In this document: in pieces, positions 6,130 to 8,371 of the stretch
Position numbering within the stretch: the stretch's first letter is position 1
How the letters are laid out: every line of letters begins with the position of its first letter
Source: a bacterium
GTDB taxonomy: Bacteria; Patescibacteriota; Minisyncoccia; Phycocordibacterales; Phycocordibacteraceae
Length of the DNA: 8,371 bases
Direction: 5' to 3'
Assembly: GCA_021782685.1 (NCBI GenBank)
Contig: JAJXUQ010000022.1
Span: 1 to 8,371 of the forward strand
The notes under the pieces: model-generated
The model's database searches: none
Told to the model about the DNA's origin: nothing
The model's input: only the letters and a program-made list of their open reading frames with translations
Program-made: the position numbers and the translations under genes

Positions 6130-7442
6130 AGCGCTCGCACGAGAGCGACGAACCGGTCGCCGCGATCGTATTCGTTCTTGAACATGCCGAACGATGCGAA
6201 AGCGGGAGAGAACACGATCGTATCCCCCGCTTCCGCGCTCGCAAACGCGTCGGCGACCGCGCGCGACAGATCGTCAAAGACCGGCGCATCGGAAAGCGAG
6301 GCGCGGATACGCTCCGTACCCGTGCCGGCGAGCAAGACGACCCGCTTCACTTCAGGAAGCCGCGCAAGGAGCGCGTCCATGTCGATCCCCTTATCGGCGC
6401 CGCCCATGATGAGCACGATATTCTTCGCCCCCGTGTCGAGCGCCGCGAGCGCGGCTAAGGTCGCCACCGGCGTGGTCGAGGTCGTGTCATTGTAAAACTT
6501 GATGCCGTCTTTCTCGGCGACGAGCTCGAGCCGCCCCGGCACGCCCGTAAACGACCCGAGCGCCGCGCGGCTCGGCTCGTCGCCGACGCCGAGGGCGCGG
6601 GCGGCGACGAGCGCGAGCCCGGCATTATAACGATTATGCTGCCCCGGAATGCGCAGCATCCAGGTGTCAGGAAGGTTGAATTCGTCGGCGACGATCACTC
6701 TCGACTTGATCCGGTCGCCGTACTTCTCGATAAGCATCGGAGCGCACTGCGCGCCGATGACGAGCGTGTCCTCCGCTCCCTGGTAGGAGAAGATATTCGC
6801 CTTGTCCGCAAGATAGGCGGCGAGATCGTCTTTATAGTAGTTGAGGTGGTCCGGATAGAATGTCGTGAAGACGGCGATATGCGGGCTCATCTTCGCTTCG
6901 CCCCATCCTTGGCATTGCCATGAGTCGAGCTCGAGCACGGCGACGTGCTCCGGGGTAACTTCGGAGAGCAGCGCGAGCGTCGAGACGCCGCGGACGTTTC
7001 CGCCGAGAAGCACGGGCTTCCCTGCCGCCTTGAGGATGGCGTATGTCATATGCGCCACGGTCGACTTGCCGCGCGTCCCTGTTATGCCGATGACCGGCAC
7101 GCCGGAAAGCTCGGCAAAGAGATCCGCGCTCATGCGCACGGGTATGTCATTCTCCTTCGCTTCCGCGACATAAGGAGAATCGAGCGGCACGCCGGCCGCC
7201 TTGAGGATAAGGTCTCGATCGGTAAAATCTTCAAGCCGGTGCTCGCCGAGGACGAAACGGATATTCCGGAATGACTCGAGCTGCGCTACCGACTCGGCAA
7301 GCTCCTCGCGGCTCTTCAGGTCGGTGACGATGAGTTCGGCACCGGATTCGGCGAGGTAGCGCGCATCCCCGACGCCGCGGCCGAGAAGGCCGAGGCCCAT
7401 GACGGTGATACTCTTCCCGCGGAAATACGCCGAGGCATCCAT
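6126..7442 (-). CDS. murD: UDP-N-acetylmuramoyl-L-alanine--glutamate ligase (MurD)
   Basis: MurD adds glutamate (normally D-Glu) to UDP-MurNAc-L-Ala with ATP hydrolysis. The 438 aa are the normal length. Seen: N-terminal VMGLGLLGRGV at 14-24; P-loop GITGTRGKST at 119-128; LELDSWQCQGW at 170-180; TTFYPDHLNYY at 193-203 and the following K214, in place for the carbamylated Lys; IPGQHNRYNAGLAL at 265-278; and C-terminal FSPAFASFGMFKNEYDRGDRF at 411-431, matching SPACASFDQFxNxxxRGxxF. The glutamate-side motif usually written NDSKATN is NDTTSTTP here (318-325), so the usual Lys is absent. GTRGKS replaces the common GTNGKS. The gene is followed directly by murC (ATGA overlap) and preceded after 43 bp by the PrcB-domain gene. 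MurD identity is strong; the glutamate stereochemistry is left open. Confidence 0.95.
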   Translation of the reverse strand: MDASAYFRGKSITVMGLGLLGRGVGDARYLAESGAELIVTDLKSREELAESVAQLESFRNIRFVLGEHRLEDFTDRDLILKAAGVPLDSPYVAEAKENDIPVRMSADLFAELSGVPVIGITGTRGKSTVAHMTYAILKAAGKPVLLGGNVRGVSTLALLSEVTPEHVAVLELDSWQCQGWGEAKMSPHIAVFTTFYPDHLNYYKDDLAAYLADKANIFSYQGAEDTLVIGAQCAPMLIEKYGDRIKSRVIVADEFNLPDTWMLRIPGQHNRYNAGLALVAARALGVGDEPSRAALGSFTGVPGRLELVAEKDGIKFYNDTTSTTPVATLAALAALDTGAKNIVLIMGGADKGIDMDALLARLPEVKRVVLLAGTGTERIRASLSDAPVFDDLSRAVADAFASAEAGDTIVFSPAFASFGMFKNEYDRGDRFVALVRAL

Positions 7443-7448
7443 TGCGCA

Positions 7449-7457
7449 ACCCTAACA
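7449..7457 (-). promoter_or_regulatory. Candidate extended -10 of murD
   Basis: TGT-TAGGGT (TAGGGT at 7454-7449) lies 6 nt before ATG at 7442, so the predicted +1 is the A of the ATG. The hexamer is poor beyond TAnnnT and the -35 is not recognisable. Read-through from the PrcB gene is an alternative source of transcript. No Shine-Dalgarno is present. Confidence 0.4.
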
Positions 7458-7485
7458 CACCCGCACGCATGAAGCACCCGTCCGG

Positions 7486-8007
7486 TTACGGATTTTGAGG
7501 ACAGCCGGCGGTCTTGGTCTGATCCTCGTGCGTAAGCGAGAGCGGGCTTTTCGGCACTTCTACGACTTGATACGGCGCAGTCACCGAACGCGCCGCTGGA
7601 CAAGCGCTTGCGGGCGTCGTTATCGTGATGGTAACCGCACGCACCTCTCCGTCCGTAACCTTCGAGACCGCGATAGCATAGCCGGCGGTCGGTTCTTCCC
7701 CGGCAAAGACGGCGATGACGCTGCTTGTCGCGAAGTCGACGCTCGGCATCTGTCCGCTTGCGCGAAGCATCTTCCAGAGCTCTTCGAGCTGGCTCTTCGA
7801 GGTGATGATGTAATTAACGCGCGACGAGACGCTTGACTGCTCGCCCTGTGCAAGCTTGGTAAACGGTATGGCGACCGCGGCAGCGTTGTTATTCTCTCCG
7901 GTCGCAAGCGATGCGCTCGACAGGCCGCCGTTGCCGGTGAAGAGGATGTACACGCCGATGATGGCCGCGACGAACGTCAGGCCGATGATGATGAGTGTGT
8001 CCCGCAT
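7486..8007 (-). CDS. Membrane-anchored PrcB-domain protein
   Basis: This 173-aa protein has one N-terminal helix (residues 4-23, LIIIGLTFVAAIIGVYILF), so it is anchored with the rest outside the cytoplasm. After a Ser/Asn/Ala linker, residues ~64-153 match the PrcB C-terminal domain pattern: SKSQLEELW at 70-78, VIAVFAGEEPTAGYAIAVSKV at 97-117 (the family's FAGxxPTGGYxI core, with Ala for the first Gly), and TAPYQVVEVPKS at 143-154 (TxPYxVVxVxk). PrcB was named as part of the Treponema PrcB-PrcA-dentilisin protease complex, but most homologues are uncharacterised. Cys136 and Cys169 could form a disulfide. It sits between tRNA-Ile and murD with its own -10 box; its link to cell-wall synthesis is positional only. 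The domain call is good; function unknown. Confidence 0.8.
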   Translation of the reverse strand: MRDTLIIIGLTFVAAIIGVYILFTGNGGLSSASLATGENNNAAAVAIPFTKLAQGEQSSVSSRVNYIITSKSQLEELWKMLRASGQMPSVDFATSSVIAVFAGEEPTAGYAIAVSKVTDGEVRAVTITITTPASACPAARSVTAPYQVVEVPKSPLSLTHEDQTKTAGCPQNP

Positions 8008-8016
8008 ATAGGACCT

Positions 8017-8022
8017 AGTATA
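8017..8022 (-). promoter_or_regulatory. -10 box of the PrcB-domain gene
   Basis: TATACT (8022-8017) lies 9 nt before ATG at 8007. The predicted +1 is at 8010-8009, leaving a 2-3 nt leader. No clear -35 (TCCCGT at a 17-bp spacer) and no Shine-Dalgarno. The hexamer is identical to those of the ATPase and 77-aa genes. Confidence 0.55.
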
Positions 8023-8035
8023 ACCGAGCGCAATC

Positions 8036-8056
8036 CCCTACGGGACACCGTATGGG
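8036..8056. other. Imperfect hairpin between tRNA-Ile and the PrcB gene
   Basis: CCC-TACGG (8036-8043) pairs with CCGTA-T-GGG (8048-8056), eight pairs with one bulged base and a GACA loop. No T-run follows on either strand, so it is not a standard intrinsic terminator. It overlaps the expected -35 of the PrcB gene and could end or process the tRNA transcript, or bind a regulator; it may be chance. Confidence 0.25.
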
Positions 8057-8098
8057 TATAAGTCGATTTGACGCCTCGATTCTGTTTTTGTTCTTGTG

Positions 8099-8171
8099 TG
8101 CGCGCGGTAAGAGTCGAACTTACGACCGCCCGAGTATCAGTCGGGTGCTCTACCAACTGAGCTACGCGCGC
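8099..8171 (-). tRNA. tRNA-Ile (anticodon GAT)
   Basis: A complete 73-nt cloverleaf reads leftwards. The acceptor stem GCGCGCG pairs with CGCGCGC, and the discriminator is A at 8099. The D stem is GCTC/GAGC with loop AGTTGGTA carrying the invariant GG. The anticodon stem CCCGA/TCGGG encloses loop CTGATAC, anticodon GAT at 8138-8136. The variable loop is CGGTC; the T stem GTAAG/CTTAC encloses TTCGACT. All stems are perfectly paired. It reads AUC and AUU codons. The 3' CCA is not encoded (CAC follows the discriminator), so a CCA-adding enzyme is needed. No U-rich terminator follows. Confidence 0.97.
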
Positions 8172-8179
8172 CTGCGTGG

Positions 8180-8208
8180 ATAGTAGCAAAGAATCTCCTC
8201 GGTTTCCA
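8180..8208 (-). promoter_or_regulatory. Promoter of tRNA-Ile
   Basis: The -35 is TGGAAA (8208-8203) and the extended -10 is TGC-TACTAT (TACTAT at 8185-8180), with a 17-bp spacer. The predicted +1 is near 8173, only about two nucleotides before the mature tRNA 5' end at 8171. It lies just downstream of the terminator at 8213-8250, as expected for an independent transcription unit. Confidence 0.6.
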
Positions 8209-8211
8209 TCT

Positions 8212-8250
8212 ACGACAGAAAACGCCCCCTTGAGGGGCGTTTTCTGTCGT
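8212..8250 (-). terminator. Strong intrinsic terminator, structurally bidirectional
   Basis: A perfect 17-bp stem runs from 8212-8228 to 8234-8250 around a 5-nt loop. It has a GCCCC/GGGGC core flanked by AAAA and TTTT, so either strand reads as a GC stem followed by GTTTTCTGT. With the tRNA promoter directly downstream on the minus strand, it most likely ends a minus-strand transcript entering from the right edge. No plus-strand gene precedes it. Confidence 0.8.
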
Positions 8251-8286
8251 GTGTGAAAAGAAAAGATATGTGCTCTTTTGTTCCGC

Positions 8287-8371
8287 CTATCCTGTCCCGC
8301 TCGAGAGCTCATATGTGGCTCTCGAGCGCCACCGGGTTACGTTATCCGGCTTCCGAGTACCGTTTAGAGAC
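8287..8371 (-). CDS. Possible 3' end of a minus-strand gene entering from the right edge
   Basis: Only one minus-strand frame is open from the right edge; it gives 27 residues (starting SLNGTRKPDNVTRW) and stops at TAG 8289-8287, about 37 nt before the terminator. That position suits a gene end, but the peptide matches no family I recognise, resembles the kind of peptide read from a structured RNA, and contains an 11-bp hairpin (8298-8328). A non-coding RNA 3' end is an equal possibility. A plus-strand frame from ATG 8268 is also open to the edge and has no support. Confidence 0.2.
   Translation of the reverse strand, partial: SLNGTRKPDNVTRWRSRATYELSSGTG
8298..8328. repeat. Perfect 11-bp inverted repeat near the right edge
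   Basis: CGCTCGAGAGC (8298-8308) and GCTCTCGAGCG (8318-8328) are exact inverted copies around a 9-nt loop, each arm containing the palindrome CTCGAG. No T-run follows on either strand, so it is not an obvious terminator. It could be a helix of a structured RNA or a protein-binding dyad. Confidence 0.6.

Noticed and set aside
4831..6495. A 554-codon plus-strand open frame opposite murC and murD
   Set aside because: It lies antisense to two clear Mur ligases, its product is Arg-rich with no recognisable motif, and it has no promoter or SD; it reflects codon bias in GC-rich sequence.
8036..8056. Terminator for tRNA-Ile
   Set aside because: The hairpin has a bulge and no T-run follows on the minus strand; kept only as an unassigned hairpin.
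7977..8312. A 111-codon minus-strand open frame running through the tRNA
   Set aside because: Its middle is simply a translation of tRNA-Ile (RVAQLVEH-type peptide), and it overlaps the start of the PrcB gene and the terminator.

Overview
The window comes from a GC-rich bacterium that uses the standard bacterial code: TGA is a working stop in rsmI, murD and the laccase-domain gene. The small compact genes, the short RsmI, the CPR-like MurC/MurD motif variants, and a soluble VirD4-like ATPase next to an exported HhH protein are what I would expect of a Patescibacteria/CPR (Parcubacteria-like) genome. That placement is inference; no rRNA or ribosomal protein gene is present to confirm it.

Layout, left to right. 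(1) 1-3114, minus strand, read right to left: a 77-aa two-helix membrane protein, a 569-aa VirD4/TraG-like ATPase, and 5 nt further on an exported ComEA-like helix-hairpin-helix protein with PKD and lamin-tail-like domains that runs off the left edge. (2) 3127-3798, minus: rsmI, the 16S rRNA C1402 2'-O-methyltransferase. (3) 3925-4776, plus: a divergent PgeF/YfiH (laccase-domain) protein, the only plus-strand gene, with its own promoter, a strong Shine-Dalgarno and an intrinsic terminator. (4) 4825-7442, minus: murD and murC, overlapping by ATGA. (5) 7486-8007, minus: a membrane-anchored PrcB-domain protein. (6) 8099-8171, minus: tRNA-Ile(GAT). (7) 8172-8371: the tRNA promoter, a 17-bp-stem terminator, and an unassigned 3' end of something entering from the right edge. 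No gene-free stretch exceeds 300 bases.

Functionally there are three themes: a DNA-handling or transfer module at the left, precursor synthesis for peptidoglycan (MurD, MurC) facing a PgeF-like candidate precursor editor, and translation (RsmI, tRNA-Ile).

The most striking unannotated pattern is in the promoters. Five minus-strand genes have a TAnnnT -10 box ending only 6-9 nt before an ATG and no Shine-Dalgarno. This predicts leaderless or near-leaderless mRNAs; for rsmI, murD and the 77-aa gene the predicted +1 is the A of the ATG itself. The tRNA gene has the same geometry. The plus-strand PgeF-like gene is the exception, with a classical leader. No CRISPR array, insertion sequence or phage gene was seen.
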